Shown here one piece after another: positions 1-7,286 of a DNA stretch of 8,258 nucleotides. Each line of letters starts with the position of its first letter. Positions within the stretch are counted from its first letter, which is position 1. The stretch is from Methylomarinum sp964474415 (GTDB taxonomy: Bacteria > Pseudomonadota > Gammaproteobacteria > Methylococcales > Methylomonadaceae). The translations under genes were made by a program, and so were the position numbers. The notes beneath the pieces were generated by a model that was given only the letters and a program-made list of their open reading frames with translations, did no database searches and was not told the origin of the DNA. Location: NCBI GenBank assembly GCA_964474415.1, contig CAYYSO010000112.1:1-8258 (forward strand), in the 5' to 3' direction.

Positions 1-57
1 CCGAAAGGCTGATGTCTATAAGGGATGCTCGTTACAAAACTAAATAGCGAGTCAGAA

Positions 58-63
58 TATAAT
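58..63 (+). promoter_or_regulatory. possible -10 box upstream of cmoA
   Basis: A perfect TATAAT hexamer lies 15 bases before the cmoA ATG. No good -35 hexamer sits at 16-18 bp; the nearest weak match (TTACAA, 32-37) would give a 20-bp spacer. If the hexamer is used, the leader would be only about 10 nt long and would hold at most a short GAAG directly before the start codon. The region is AT-rich, so a chance match is possible. Confidence 0.3.
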
Positions 64-78
64 ATACAGATTTGAAGC

Positions 79-819
79 ATGAGCAATAAAGATAATATTT
101 TTCAACAAACGGATCGTCCCGAAGACTTTGCTTTTGATGAGCGGGTAGTGAAGGTGTTTGATGATATGGTTTCACGCAGTGTGCCGTATTACAATGAAAT
201 TCAACATATACAAACAGAATTGGTGCTGGATTTTCTTCCTGAGAAATCAGCTGTAGTTTGTGACTTGGGGTGTTCAACGGGAACAACGATTGATCTTATT
301 ATAAGAGACAAAAACTGTCCTGATTCGGTAAAATTTGTGGGCTATGATAATTCAGAACCGATGCTGGACAAGGCTCGTGATAAACTGGCTGACGGATTCA
401 AAAAGAAAAGAGTCGAGCTGATTAATGCTGATTTAAGCGCCTTGCCGAAATTACCTTCATGCAATGTCGTGTTGATGAACTGGACGCTGCAATTTGTCCG
501 TCCCATCGATAGAGAAAATTTACTGAGCAATGTCTATGCAGCACTTAAACCGGGCGGCGCTTTATTCTTATCGGAAAAGGTTTTAGGCAGCAGTTCGCAA
601 TTAAATAGATTGTATATAGATCACTATTTGCAATACAAACGAGCCCAAGGCGGGTATAGCGACGAAGAGAATCAGCGTAAAAGAGAAGCGCTGGAAAATG
701 TTTTGGTTCCGTATCGCCTGGATGAAAATTATAAACTGCTGAATCGCTGTGGATTTGAACAAGTTGACAGTTATTTTCGCTGGCTTAATTTTGCCTGTAT
801 GATTGCCATTAAGGACTGA
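79..819 (+). CDS. cmoA: carboxy-S-adenosyl-L-methionine synthase CmoA
   Basis: A cytoplasmic SAM-dependent enzyme of 246 residues, close to the 247 of E. coli CmoA. The family converts SAM and prephenate to carboxy-SAM and phenylpyruvate. CmoB then uses carboxy-SAM to form 5-carboxymethoxyuridine at wobble position 34 of tRNAs. Visible features are the FDERVVKVFDDM segment (18-30), the SAM-binding DLGCSTG (62-68), the acidic YDNS loop (89-92), the TLQF segment (136-139), LKPGGALFLSEK (156-167), and KREALENV (201-208). Arg202 in the last segment aligns with the E. coli arginine that contacts the carboxylate of carboxy-SAM. The ATG at 79 gives the family N-terminus; its ribosome site is weak (GAAG one base away). 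cmoB, often adjacent, is not in the window. uppP follows after 15 bp, so the two are probably cotranscribed. Confidence 0.95.
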   Translation: MSNKDNIFQQTDRPEDFAFDERVVKVFDDMVSRSVPYYNEIQHIQTELVLDFLPEKSAVVCDLGCSTGTTIDLIIRDKNCPDSVKFVGYDNSEPMLDKARDKLADGFKKKRVELINADLSALPKLPSCNVVLMNWTLQFVRPIDRENLLSNVYAALKPGGALFLSEKVLGSSSQLNRLYIDHYLQYKRAQGGYSDEENQRKREALENVLVPYRLDENYKLLNRCGFEQVDSYFRWLNFACMIAIKD

Positions 820-834
820 TTTTAAAAGGCTTAT

Positions 835-1629
835 ATGGATATTATTCAGGCCATTACTCTGGCAGTTCTGCAAGGGTTGACAGAATTTCTGCCAATTTCC
901 AGTTCAGCTCATTTAATCCTGGTTCCAGTTATTTCAGGTTGGGAAGACCAGGGATTGGCGTTTGATGTGGCTGTTCATATTGGAACTTTAACCGCTGTCA
1001 TTGCTTTTTATCGACACGATCTAAAGATGATTTTGTCTGACTGGTTTGCTTACTTAGCGGGAAAAGGGTTAACAGAAAATGCCAAATTAGCCTGGTATGT
1101 TGGTTTGGGAACCATACCCGTCGGTTTAGTGGGTATTTCATTGCCCGAGACGGTAAAACTTGCTTTACGATCACCTCTGGTGATTGCAGCAGCCACCATA
1201 GTATTTGCCTTGTTACTGTGGTTTGCTGAAAAGCGCGCCAGTGAAAAACACACTACGGTGACGTGGCTGGATGCGCTGATTGTAGGATTATGTCAGGCGA
1301 TCGCGTTAATTCCTGGAACTTCCCGTTCCGGTATTACCATTACTGCCGGATTGTTAACAGGGTTACGCAGAGAATACGCCGCGCGTTTTTCCTTTTTGTT
1401 GTCTATTCCTGTTATTGCCCTGGCCGGACTATTAAAAGCGTTTGAATTGTATCAAATCTCTGAGCCGGTCATGTGGGATATGATGGTTATAGGGGCTGTT
1501 ATTTCTAGTACGATAGCTTATCTGACTATTGGTTGGTTCCTTAAATTGCTTGATAAAGTAGGCATGATGCCGTTTGTTTTTTATCGGCTAATACTCGCTG
1601 TCGTTTTGCTCGCTGTATTTTTCCGATAG
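835..1629 (+). CDS. uppP: undecaprenyl-diphosphatase UppP (BacA)
   Basis: An integral inner-membrane phosphatase that hydrolyses undecaprenyl pyrophosphate to undecaprenyl phosphate, renewing the lipid carrier for peptidoglycan and other envelope polymers; overexpression of family members gives bacitracin resistance. It has 264 residues (E. coli 273) and is hydrophobic throughout, with several predicted membrane helices. The first signature, QGLTEFLPISSSAH, runs from 13 to 26 and carries the (E/Q)XXXE pair as Gln13 and Glu17, plus His26. The second, PGTSRSG at 160-166, provides the catalytic Arg164. FSFLLSIPV (186-194) and the C-terminal FVFYRLILA (247-255) are also typical. AAAAGG at 824-829, five bases before the ATG, is a good ribosome site. 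The last 42 bp overlap the convergent Smr gene. Whether the lipid carrier is processed here for specific polymers cannot be judged from the window. Confidence 0.95.
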   Translation: MDIIQAITLAVLQGLTEFLPISSSAHLILVPVISGWEDQGLAFDVAVHIGTLTAVIAFYRHDLKMILSDWFAYLAGKGLTENAKLAWYVGLGTIPVGLVGISLPETVKLALRSPLVIAAATIVFALLLWFAEKRASEKHTTVTWLDALIVGLCQAIALIPGTSRSGITITAGLLTGLRREYAARFSFLLSIPVIALAGLLKAFELYQISEPVMWDMMVIGAVISSTIAYLTIGWFLKLLDKVGMMPFVFYRLILAVVLLAVFFR

Positions 1630-2157
1630 TTTCAATAGCACAAAAACGGCGCCGGTTCCGCCATTCTTTGGGGGTGTTGAACAAAACGCAAGTACATCTT
1701 TATGCTGGCGTAACCATACATTGATATCATTTTTTAATATGGGATGATTGTCCGGTGAACGGTAGCCTTTGCCGTGGATAATATGGACACAGCGACAACC
1801 GTTTTCTATGCAATGGTGCAAGAAATTGATCAATTGTTGTTTCGCTTTCTGACTGGTCAGGCCATGCAAGTCTATATCAGCATCCAGGCCAAAATAACCT
1901 TTCCGTAATTTGCGTAACACGTTTTTTTGCAAGCCGGGAACAATAAAACTGAGCTTATCTTCATGACTGAGTTTTTCCAGTGATAACTCGATGCCGTTTT
2001 GCAGCGGGTTTTCTCTTTCTATAACTTCAGATTTGGGGACCGGGCGCGGTTTTTTATCCGGTTTTAACAACAGAGTGTCTTTTTTTACAGACTTTACCTT
2101 GCCAATGGATTGCCTGAATAATGCCGAATCTTCTTCAGAAAGTGTTTTTTTTGCCAC
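1588..2157 (-). CDS. Smr-domain protein (SmrA/YdaL type)
   Basis: A soluble protein with a C-terminal Smr (MutS-related) domain, a fold associated with nuclease or nucleic-acid binding; related stand-alone Smr proteins cut DNA or RNA, but the substrate of this one is unknown. From the GTG at 2157 it has 189 residues. It starts with a lysine-rich stretch and SEEDSALFRQ (8-17), resembling the N-terminus of YdaL-type proteins, then a basic, proline-containing linker. The Smr signatures are IDLHGLT (95-101), HGKG (128-131) and GGTGA (166-170). The frame stays open to another GTG at 2226, which would give 212 residues and make the start overlap surE. I prefer 2157 because the family-like sequence begins there, although neither start has a clear Shine-Dalgarno site. 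The 3' end overlaps uppP by 42 bp tail to tail. Confidence 0.88.
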   Translation of the reverse strand: MAKKTLSEEDSALFRQSIGKVKSVKKDTLLLKPDKKPRPVPKSEVIERENPLQNGIELSLEKLSHEDKLSFIVPGLQKNVLRKLRKGYFGLDADIDLHGLTSQKAKQQLINFLHHCIENGCRCVHIIHGKGYRSPDNHPILKNDINVWLRQHKDVLAFCSTPPKNGGTGAVFVLLKLSEKYSEQNDSEY

Positions 2158-2220
2158 GTCAGCTGATTTTATTGCAGTTTTTTTGCTAATATGGTCGATT
2201 TTATAGCGTTTTAGAATGGT

Positions 2221-2985
2221 ATGCACATACTATTAAGTAATGACGATGGATATCTCGCCCGGGGGTTATCTGTTTTGGCTGAATCTTTAAGGCAATATGC
2301 TGATATTTCGGTAGTTGCGCCTGATAAAAACCGTAGCGCTGCAAGTAATTCATTAACTTTGGAAATGCCGCTACGGGCTATCCAGTCTGAAAACGGATTT
2401 ATCCGCGTTGACGGTACCCCGACTGATTGTGTACATCTGGCTGTTACCGGACTTTTGGCGAAAGAACCGGATATGGTGTTTGCCGGGATCAATCATGGCT
2501 CAAATCTGGGGGATGATGTGCTTTATTCGGGTACCGTTGCTGCAGCAACTGAAGGACGTTTTCTGGGGTTGCCGGCCGTTGCTGTTTCAATGGCTTCAAA
2601 TGATCCCCAGCATTTTGATACGGCTGCACAGGTTGCTGTGACCCTGATGAAAAGAATAGTCAGACATCCGTTGCCAAAAGATACTTTACTTAATGTCAAT
2701 GTGCCTGATCTTGCCATAGAAGATTTAAAAGGTTATCAATCAACCCGCCTGGGACAGCGGCACCGGGCAGAGCCGGTGATAAAATCCTCTGATCCAAGAG
2801 GGCGTGAAATTTATTGGGTGGGGCCGCCGGGTAGTGAGCAGGATGCCGGCCCCGGAACAGATTTCTTCGCGGTTAAAAACGGTTATGTATCGGTAACGCC
2901 TTTACAGTTGGATTTAACTCGCTATGAGCGTATGGAAGCTGTAAGCCAGTGGTTAGATCTGGAGTTAGAGGATGATAAATTATGA
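2221..2985 (+). CDS. surE: 5'/3'-nucleotidase SurE
   Basis: A cytoplasmic metal-dependent phosphatase of 254 residues (E. coli 253). The family dephosphorylates nucleoside 5'- and 3'-monophosphates and short polyphosphate and is linked to stationary-phase survival. The N-terminal MHILLSNDDGY supplies the metal ligands Asp8 and Asp9; APDKNRSAAS (33-42) supplies Ser39; GINHGSNLGDD (89-99) holds the conserved Asn residues of the active site; LYSGTVAAATEG (101-112) follows. The ATG at 2221 gives exactly the canonical N-terminus, though the ribosome site is poor. Its promoter must lie in or next to the start of the divergent Smr gene; I found no convincing -35/-10 pair there. The end overlaps pcm by ATGA, the usual surE-pcm arrangement, indicating translational coupling. 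Confidence 0.96.
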   Translation: MHILLSNDDGYLARGLSVLAESLRQYADISVVAPDKNRSAASNSLTLEMPLRAIQSENGFIRVDGTPTDCVHLAVTGLLAKEPDMVFAGINHGSNLGDDVLYSGTVAAATEGRFLGLPAVAVSMASNDPQHFDTAAQVAVTLMKRIVRHPLPKDTLLNVNVPDLAIEDLKGYQSTRLGQRHRAEPVIKSSDPRGREIYWVGPPGSEQDAGPGTDFFAVKNGYVSVTPLQLDLTRYERMEAVSQWLDLELEDDKL

Positions 2986-3641
2986 ACCAACGGCTTCAGG
3001 GTATTGGAATGACTTCCCAAAGAACCCGGGATCGCATGATTAAACGGTTAAGCGATCAAGGTATTAGAGATACGAAAGTACTGGCTGTGATGGCCGATAC
3101 ACCACGGCATATTTTTGTCGATGAAGCGCTGGCCAGCCGTTCGTATGAGGATACAGCTTTGCCGATTGGCCATAATCAGACGATTTCACAGCCCTATATT
3201 GTTGCCAGAATGACCGAATTGTTACTGGAAAAAGGATCTTTAAAAAAAGTGCTGGAAATAGGTACCGGTTGTGGTTATCAGACAGCGGTTTTAGCACAAC
3301 TGGTTAATAAGGTTTATTCGGTTGAACGTATACAACCGCTATTAAAAAAAGCCAAAGATCATTTATGGGAATTGGGTTTGAAAAATATCAGTTTTCAGCA
3401 CAGTGATGGAGGATGGGGGTGGCCTGAAAATACTCCGTTTGAGGGGATTCTGGTTACTGCAGCGCCGACCGAAATTCCGAAAAATTTATTGCAGCAAATG
3501 GCAGCGGGTGGGGTTATGGTGATCCCGATCGGAAAGGAATATCAACAGGAACTGCATCGTATTACCCGGACTGAGAAAGGTTTTGAAGATGAAGTAATAG
3601 AGCGGGTCAGTTTTGTGCCTTTTCTGTCGGGGAAAAGATAA
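2982..3641 (+). CDS. pcm: protein-L-isoaspartate O-methyltransferase
   Basis: A cytoplasmic repair enzyme that methylates L-isoaspartyl residues arising from aged Asn and Asp, using SAM, so that they can return to normal aspartate. It has 219 residues (E. coli 208; the extra length is mostly N-terminal). The substrate-binding block lies at 59-79 (ALPIGHNQTISQP and onward) with Ser69 in the conserved TISQP. SAM motif I is VLEIGTGCGYQTA (90-102), followed by VYSVER (111-116), the HSDGGWGW segment (140-147) and ILVTAAP (156-162). AGAGG at 2967-2971 lies inside the end of surE, ten bases before the ATG. The start overlaps the surE stop by 4 bp, and the next gene begins 2 bp after the stop. An internal Met10 is an alternative start but has less support. 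Confidence 0.96.
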   Translation: MNQRLQGIGMTSQRTRDRMIKRLSDQGIRDTKVLAVMADTPRHIFVDEALASRSYEDTALPIGHNQTISQPYIVARMTELLLEKGSLKKVLEIGTGCGYQTAVLAQLVNKVYSVERIQPLLKKAKDHLWELGLKNISFQHSDGGWGWPENTPFEGILVTAAPTEIPKNLLQQMAAGGVMVIPIGKEYQQELHRITRTEKGFEDEVIERVSFVPFLSGKR

Positions 3642-3643
3642 TT

Positions 3644-4231
3644 ATGTTTCAAAAATTATATGACAAAACCTTATACTGGTCCAAACATCGTCACGCCGGG
3701 AAGTATCTGGCGGCGCTCAGTTTTGCGGAATCTTCTTTTTTTCCGGTTCCGCCGGATGTCATGCTGGCGCCGATGGCGTTGTCCCAGCCGGAAAAGGCTT
3801 GGCGTCTGGCCTTATTGACGACTGTTGCATCGGTACTGGGAGGTATGTTGGGATATGCTATCGGTTTTTTTACCTTTGACAGCATTGCACCCTGGTTACA
3901 GCAAAGCCGATATTGGGATAAGTATTTACTGGCCGAAAACTGGTTTCAGGACTGGGGGGTGTGGGCGGTTCTCGTTGCCGGTTTTTCACCGATACCGTAT
4001 AAAGTATTTACTATCGCAGCAGGCGCCCTGCAGATGGTTTTTTTACCTTTTGTATTAGCGTCTGCGGTGGGGCGAGGGGCGCGTTTTTTTATCATTGCCC
4101 TGTTGATTGCGGCAGGTGGTCAAGAACTGGAGTCTAAGCTGCGGGAATATATGGATAGACTGGGTTGGGCTGTGGTTGTATTGGGGCTGATTGGCGCAGT
4201 AATTTATAAGTATGGATGGATTAACACGTGA
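3644..4231 (+). CDS. yqaA: YqaA/DedA-family inner-membrane protein (VTT domain)
   Basis: An integral membrane protein of 195 residues with the VTT/SNARE-associated (DedA superfamily) fold. Superfamily members are implicated in lipid-carrier or phospholipid translocation and envelope integrity; the substrate here is unknown. Hydrophobic segments lie near 22-45, 54-78, 105-130, 131-158 and 173-190. Family features are FAESSFFPVPPDVMLAPMAL (27-46), the glycine-rich VLGGMLGYAIG (64-74), GFSPIPYKVFTIAAGAL (113-129), which is the re-entrant-loop sequence, and GRGARF (143-148) with the conserved arginines. It is longer than E. coli YqaA (about 142 residues). A GGGGA at 3629-3633 may serve as ribosome site. 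It starts 2 bp after pcm and overlaps the Hsp70 start by GTGA. A yqaA-type gene after surE-pcm occurs in some other gammaproteobacteria, as far as I recall. The gene symbol is by family resemblance only. Confidence 0.87.
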   Translation: MFQKLYDKTLYWSKHRHAGKYLAALSFAESSFFPVPPDVMLAPMALSQPEKAWRLALLTTVASVLGGMLGYAIGFFTFDSIAPWLQQSRYWDKYLLAENWFQDWGVWAVLVAGFSPIPYKVFTIAAGALQMVFLPFVLASAVGRGARFFIIALLIAAGGQELESKLREYMDRLGWAVVVLGLIGAVIYKYGWINT

Positions 4232-6969
4232 GACAACCGCAATCCCAATATTTGGTTGGTATAGATCTAGGTACCACACATACCGTTGTTGCTTATATTC
4301 AGGCCGACCGATCCAGTCACGATATCAGGATTTTTGAAATTGCCCAATTAACAGCGCCGGGCGAGGTATCATCACGATCATTATTACCTTCTGTCAGATA
4401 TCATCCGGCCGAAGGCGAGTTAAGCGCAACGGATGTCAGTTTTTCTCCAGCCGGGAACAGCGCCATTATCGGCGAAGCCGCCCGTTTGTTGGGGGCAAAA
4501 TCTCAAGGGCGGCTGGTTACCAGCGCCAAAAGCTGGTTATCCCATCCGTCAGTTGATCACAGTGCAGATATTCTACCCTGGGGCAGCTCTGAAGAGATCA
4601 GCAAGGTATCTCCTCTGGAAGCCAGTGCCAGCTATCTGGCTCATGTACGCACGGTTTGGGGACATCAGTTTGCCGATGCTCCATTAGAACAACAGGATAT
4701 CGTCATTACCGTTCCCGCTTCATTTGATGAAGCGGCTCGCTCATTAACATTAGAAGCTGCCAGAATGGCTGGATTAAAAAACATTCGTCTTCTGGAGGAG
4801 CCTCAGGCAGTCTGTTATGACTGGCTAAGACGATATGCCGGCAATATTAAACAGGCTTTGGCTGATGTGCATCTGTTGCTGGTGTGTGATGTCGGTGGTG
4901 GAACTACGGATTTAACTCTGATTAAAGTAGAGCATGGGCAGAATGAGCCTAAACTAACTCGTATTGGCGTGGGCGACCACCTAATGCTGGGCGGGGATAA
5001 TATTGACCTGGCTTTGGCGCAACTGGCCGAAAGCCGCATTAATCGCAGCGATAAAAAACTCTCTGTTGCTGATTTTTCCCAATTAATCGAGCAATGCCGG
5101 ATTGCCAAAGAATGCCTGCTGGCTGAAGATGCCCCGGAACAGGTCAATATCACTTTGTTAGGCGGCGGTTCCCGCTTGATTGGTGGTTCTCGCAGTACCA
5201 CACTCAGCAGAGAAGAAGTCAGAAAAATCACTTTGGACGGCTTTTTTCCGTTATCAGATCTGAATGATTTGCCGGACAGAAAACGCAGTGGTGTGGTTGA
5301 ATTTGGTTTACCTTATGCGGCCGAACCGGCTGTTAGCAAACATATCGCTGCATTTTTTCATATGCACAGGCAGGCGGCTCAGGAGGCATTGGCAGATAAT
5401 TCCGGTGTCGCTGATGCTTTGTTGTTAAACGGCGGTGTTTTTCGAAGTAAACCTATTACCCAGAGAGTGATTGACTTGCTTAATCGCTGGAGTGATAAAA
5501 AGCCGGTGTTGTTGGAGAATAAGCACCCTGAACTTTCGGTGGCCTATGGTGCTGTCAGTTACGCGATTGCCCGGCGTGATAAAAAGATTAGAATTGGCGG
5601 TGGCGCCGCGCGCAGTTATTTTTTGCAGGTCGATACTGCAGATAAACAACAGCAAGGACTCTGCATTCTGCCCAAAGGTAGCGAAGAAGGCCATGAAATT
5701 ACCTTGACACAACAGCAGTTTGCTTTACGTATCGGTCAGCCGGTACGATTCCATTTGGTTTCAACCAGTGGAGACGGCAATTATCAGGTCGGCGAATTGG
5801 TCGACATCAGCAGCGATCGATTTCATTCACTGCCGCCGCTAGCTGTGGCCTTGGAAGGGGAAAACAAGACTGAAGTGGTTGTTCAGTTGGCGGTCACTCA
5901 AACGGAAATAGGAACCCTGAACATTCAATGTGTTTCAGTGACAGACCCAAATCAGCGTTGGGACGTGGAATTTCAAATCCGCAACAAAGGACTGACAGTT
6001 CAAGCCGATACCGAATTACCTCCTCAATTTAATCAGGCAGTAGAAAAGATCCACGCCGTATTTGGCTCAAAATCCAGACAGGTCAACCCCAAAGCGGTTA
6101 AAAGTTTGCGCGCTGATCTGGAAAAAACGCTGAGTATGCCTAGAATCGAATGGGAAACACCTTTATTAAGAGCGTTATTCGCTACTCTGCTGGAGGGTAT
6201 GAAATACCGGCGGCGTTCTGAGAATCACGAACGGGTATGGCTAACTTTGGCAGGTTATTGTTGTCGTCCCGGTTTCGGTTATCCATTGGATGACTGGCGC
6301 GTTGAACAATTGTGGAAAATCTATCAACAGGGTATTCAGTTTGTCAATGAACGCCAGAACTGGTCAGAATGGTGGACCTTGTGGCGACGTATTGCCGGCG
6401 GACTGGACGATAACGCGCAGGGGCAGCTGTTCAATGACATCGCCAAATATTTAAATCCTGCCGCTGCCCGTCAGGCGGGTGTGGCCAAACAAGTCAAAAT
6501 ACGTGGATATGACGATATGGTGCGCCTTGCCGGTGTGCTGGAGCGGCTGCCGGTGGAAAATAAAATCCAGTTGGCGGAATGGTTGCTTAAACGCTTGCAA
6601 AAAGCCAGTGAACCCAATCAAACCTGGTGGGCTGTAGGCCGTATCGCGGCGCGAGTTCCGTTTCACGGCAGCAGCCACAATGTGATTCCGGCAGAGACGG
6701 TGACGCAATGGCTACAACAACTGTTAGATGTTGACTGGAAGAAAGTACCTCAAGCCGGATTTGCAGCGACTTTAATTACCCGAATGAGTGGCGATAGGGC
6801 CAGAGATGTTGATGATTTGATGCGCCAAAAGATAGTGGAAAAACTCAAACTGAGTAAAGTTCCATCATCTTGGGTAGCTATGGTTGAGGAATTCAAACAA
6901 CTGGACGAACAGCAAGAGAAGCAGATTTTTGGCGAAGCATTGCCGCCTGGATTAAAACTGATTTCGTAA
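4228..6969 (+). CDS. atypical Hsp70 (DnaK-related) with long C-terminal domain
   Basis: A 913-residue cytoplasmic Hsp70-family ATPase, far longer than DnaK (about 640). The nucleotide-binding domain spans roughly 1-450 with intact signatures: phosphate-1 GIDLGTTHT (11-19), Lys101 in SAKSWL at the place of the DnaK catalytic lysine, the ITVPASFDEAAR block (160-171), LLEEPQAV (188-195), phosphate-2 DVGGGTTDL (221-229), GGDNID (255-260), the adenosine motif LLLNGGVFRSKP (398-409), and ELSVAYGA (435-442). A divergent beta-rich segment at about 455-590 stands where the substrate-binding domain would be. A Trp- and Arg-rich helical region (about 600-913) resembles the DUF3731 domain of DnaK-related proteins; this is from memory. 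No DnaK-like lid or EEVD-type tail is seen. The GTG start overlaps the yqaA stop by 4 bp; GGATGGA (4214-4220) is a good ribosome site. No dnaJ or grpE is adjacent. The client is unknown. ATPase activity looks likely. Confidence 0.9.
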   Translation: MRQPQSQYLVGIDLGTTHTVVAYIQADRSSHDIRIFEIAQLTAPGEVSSRSLLPSVRYHPAEGELSATDVSFSPAGNSAIIGEAARLLGAKSQGRLVTSAKSWLSHPSVDHSADILPWGSSEEISKVSPLEASASYLAHVRTVWGHQFADAPLEQQDIVITVPASFDEAARSLTLEAARMAGLKNIRLLEEPQAVCYDWLRRYAGNIKQALADVHLLLVCDVGGGTTDLTLIKVEHGQNEPKLTRIGVGDHLMLGGDNIDLALAQLAESRINRSDKKLSVADFSQLIEQCRIAKECLLAEDAPEQVNITLLGGGSRLIGGSRSTTLSREEVRKITLDGFFPLSDLNDLPDRKRSGVVEFGLPYAAEPAVSKHIAAFFHMHRQAAQEALADNSGVADALLLNGGVFRSKPITQRVIDLLNRWSDKKPVLLENKHPELSVAYGAVSYAIARRDKKIRIGGGAARSYFLQVDTADKQQQGLCILPKGSEEGHEITLTQQQFALRIGQPVRFHLVSTSGDGNYQVGELVDISSDRFHSLPPLAVALEGENKTEVVVQLAVTQTEIGTLNIQCVSVTDPNQRWDVEFQIRNKGLTVQADTELPPQFNQAVEKIHAVFGSKSRQVNPKAVKSLRADLEKTLSMPRIEWETPLLRALFATLLEGMKYRRRSENHERVWLTLAGYCCRPGFGYPLDDWRVEQLWKIYQQGIQFVNERQNWSEWWTLWRRIAGGLDDNAQGQLFNDIAKYLNPAAARQAGVAKQVKIRGYDDMVRLAGVLERLPVENKIQLAEWLLKRLQKASEPNQTWWAVGRIAARVPFHGSSHNVIPAETVTQWLQQLLDVDWKKVPQAGFAATLITRMSGDRARDVDDLMRQKIVEKLKLSKVPSSWVAMVEEFKQLDEQQEKQIFGEALPPGLKLIS

Positions 6970-6977
6970 CCTCAATT

Positions 6978-7048
6978 CATCCATGTAGGTCAAAAAAATC
7001 TGAGCTTCACCCATAGGTTAAGCGGGTATTTTTTGAAGCACATGGATG
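6978..7048 (+). terminator. imperfect hairpin after the Hsp70 gene, possible terminator
   Basis: Nine bases after the Hsp70 stop, CATCCATGT (6978-6986) is the exact inverted complement of ACATGGATG (7040-7048). Inside it, six A (within 6992-6998) can pair with six T (7029-7034), and ACCC (7009-7012) with GGGT (7024-7027) around an 11-base loop. The GGGT followed by ATTTTTT gives a weak intrinsic-terminator shape on the plus strand, and the A run would do the same on the other. The stem is broken by unpaired bases, and the pattern may instead belong to a dispersed repeat. Confidence 0.4.
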
Positions 7049-7094
7049 TGCTGCGGCTACCGCCTCCTGCTATCGCCAAGTACCTACATTCATG
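6978..7094. repeat. small MITE/REP-like element with imperfect terminal inverted repeats
   Basis: The ends, 6978-6990 (CATCCATGTAGGT) and 7082-7094 (ACCTACATTCATG), are inverted copies matching at 11 of 13 positions, with ATGTAGGT perfect. Between them lie further hairpins: AGCACAT/ATGTGCT (7037-7043 and 7046-7052), and GCGG/CCGC (7053-7056 and 7060-7063). The right end itself forms CCTACAT-TC-ATGTAGG (7083-7098), and CTCCTGC (7064-7070) pairs with GCAGGAG (7113-7119). This density is unlike coding sequence and suggests a short dispersed non-coding repeat. No transposase and no clear target-site duplication are visible. Only one copy is in the window, so its repetitive nature is inferred. Confidence 0.45.
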
Positions 7095-7119
7095 TAGGCA
7101 AATGCAGACAATGCAGGAG

Positions 7120-7286
7120 CTATTATCTGTAAAGTACTATGGAATCAAGGGCTTGTTCTAGAACCCGTGATCCAGCTGAATTTTCTAGGTTTATGCAAAT
7201 TACGCTGAATAGGTAGCTGATTTCTTGATCAACAGACATAAAATGTATGCTAGTATCAGGCTTAACAGTTATCTGCTGGAGTTGGT
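7120..7286. other. rest of the intergenic spacer before the membrane-protein gene
   Basis: No gene is seen here. A perfect 10-bp palindrome, GTTCTAGAAC, lies at 7155-7164, flanked by GGG (7149-7151) and CCC (7164-7166); it could be an operator-like site or chance. Promoter-like elements are weak: TTGATC (7225-7230) with TATGCT (7246-7251) at a short 15-bp spacing, and a TAAAAT (7239-7244) with no matching -35. GGAG at 7278-7281 is a good ribosome site for the next gene, five bases before its ATG. Confidence 0.4.

Noticed and set aside
1..78. C-terminal end of an upstream gene
   Set aside because: Two frames run in from the left edge and stop at 43 and 47, but 13-14 codons without recognisable sequence do not support a call.
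601..873. 90-codon minus-strand frame across the cmoA-uppP junction
   Set aside because: It is antisense to the conserved C-terminus of CmoA and the start of UppP, and its product shows no recognisable features.
847..912. Gln13 instead of Glu in the first UppP active-site pair, as a possible defect
   Set aside because: The family motif allows Glu or Gln at this position; Glu17, His26 and Arg164 are all present, so the enzyme looks intact.
4815..5231. 138-codon open frame on the minus strand inside the Hsp70 gene
   Set aside because: It lies wholly opposite conserved Hsp70 sequence, including the phosphate-2 motif. Its translation is Ser/Pro/Arg-rich with no family resemblance, as expected of a shadow frame.
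6970..7286. CRISPR array or tRNA gene in the spacer
   Set aside because: The repeats are inverted rather than regularly spaced direct repeats, and no cloverleaf or conserved tRNA arms are visible.
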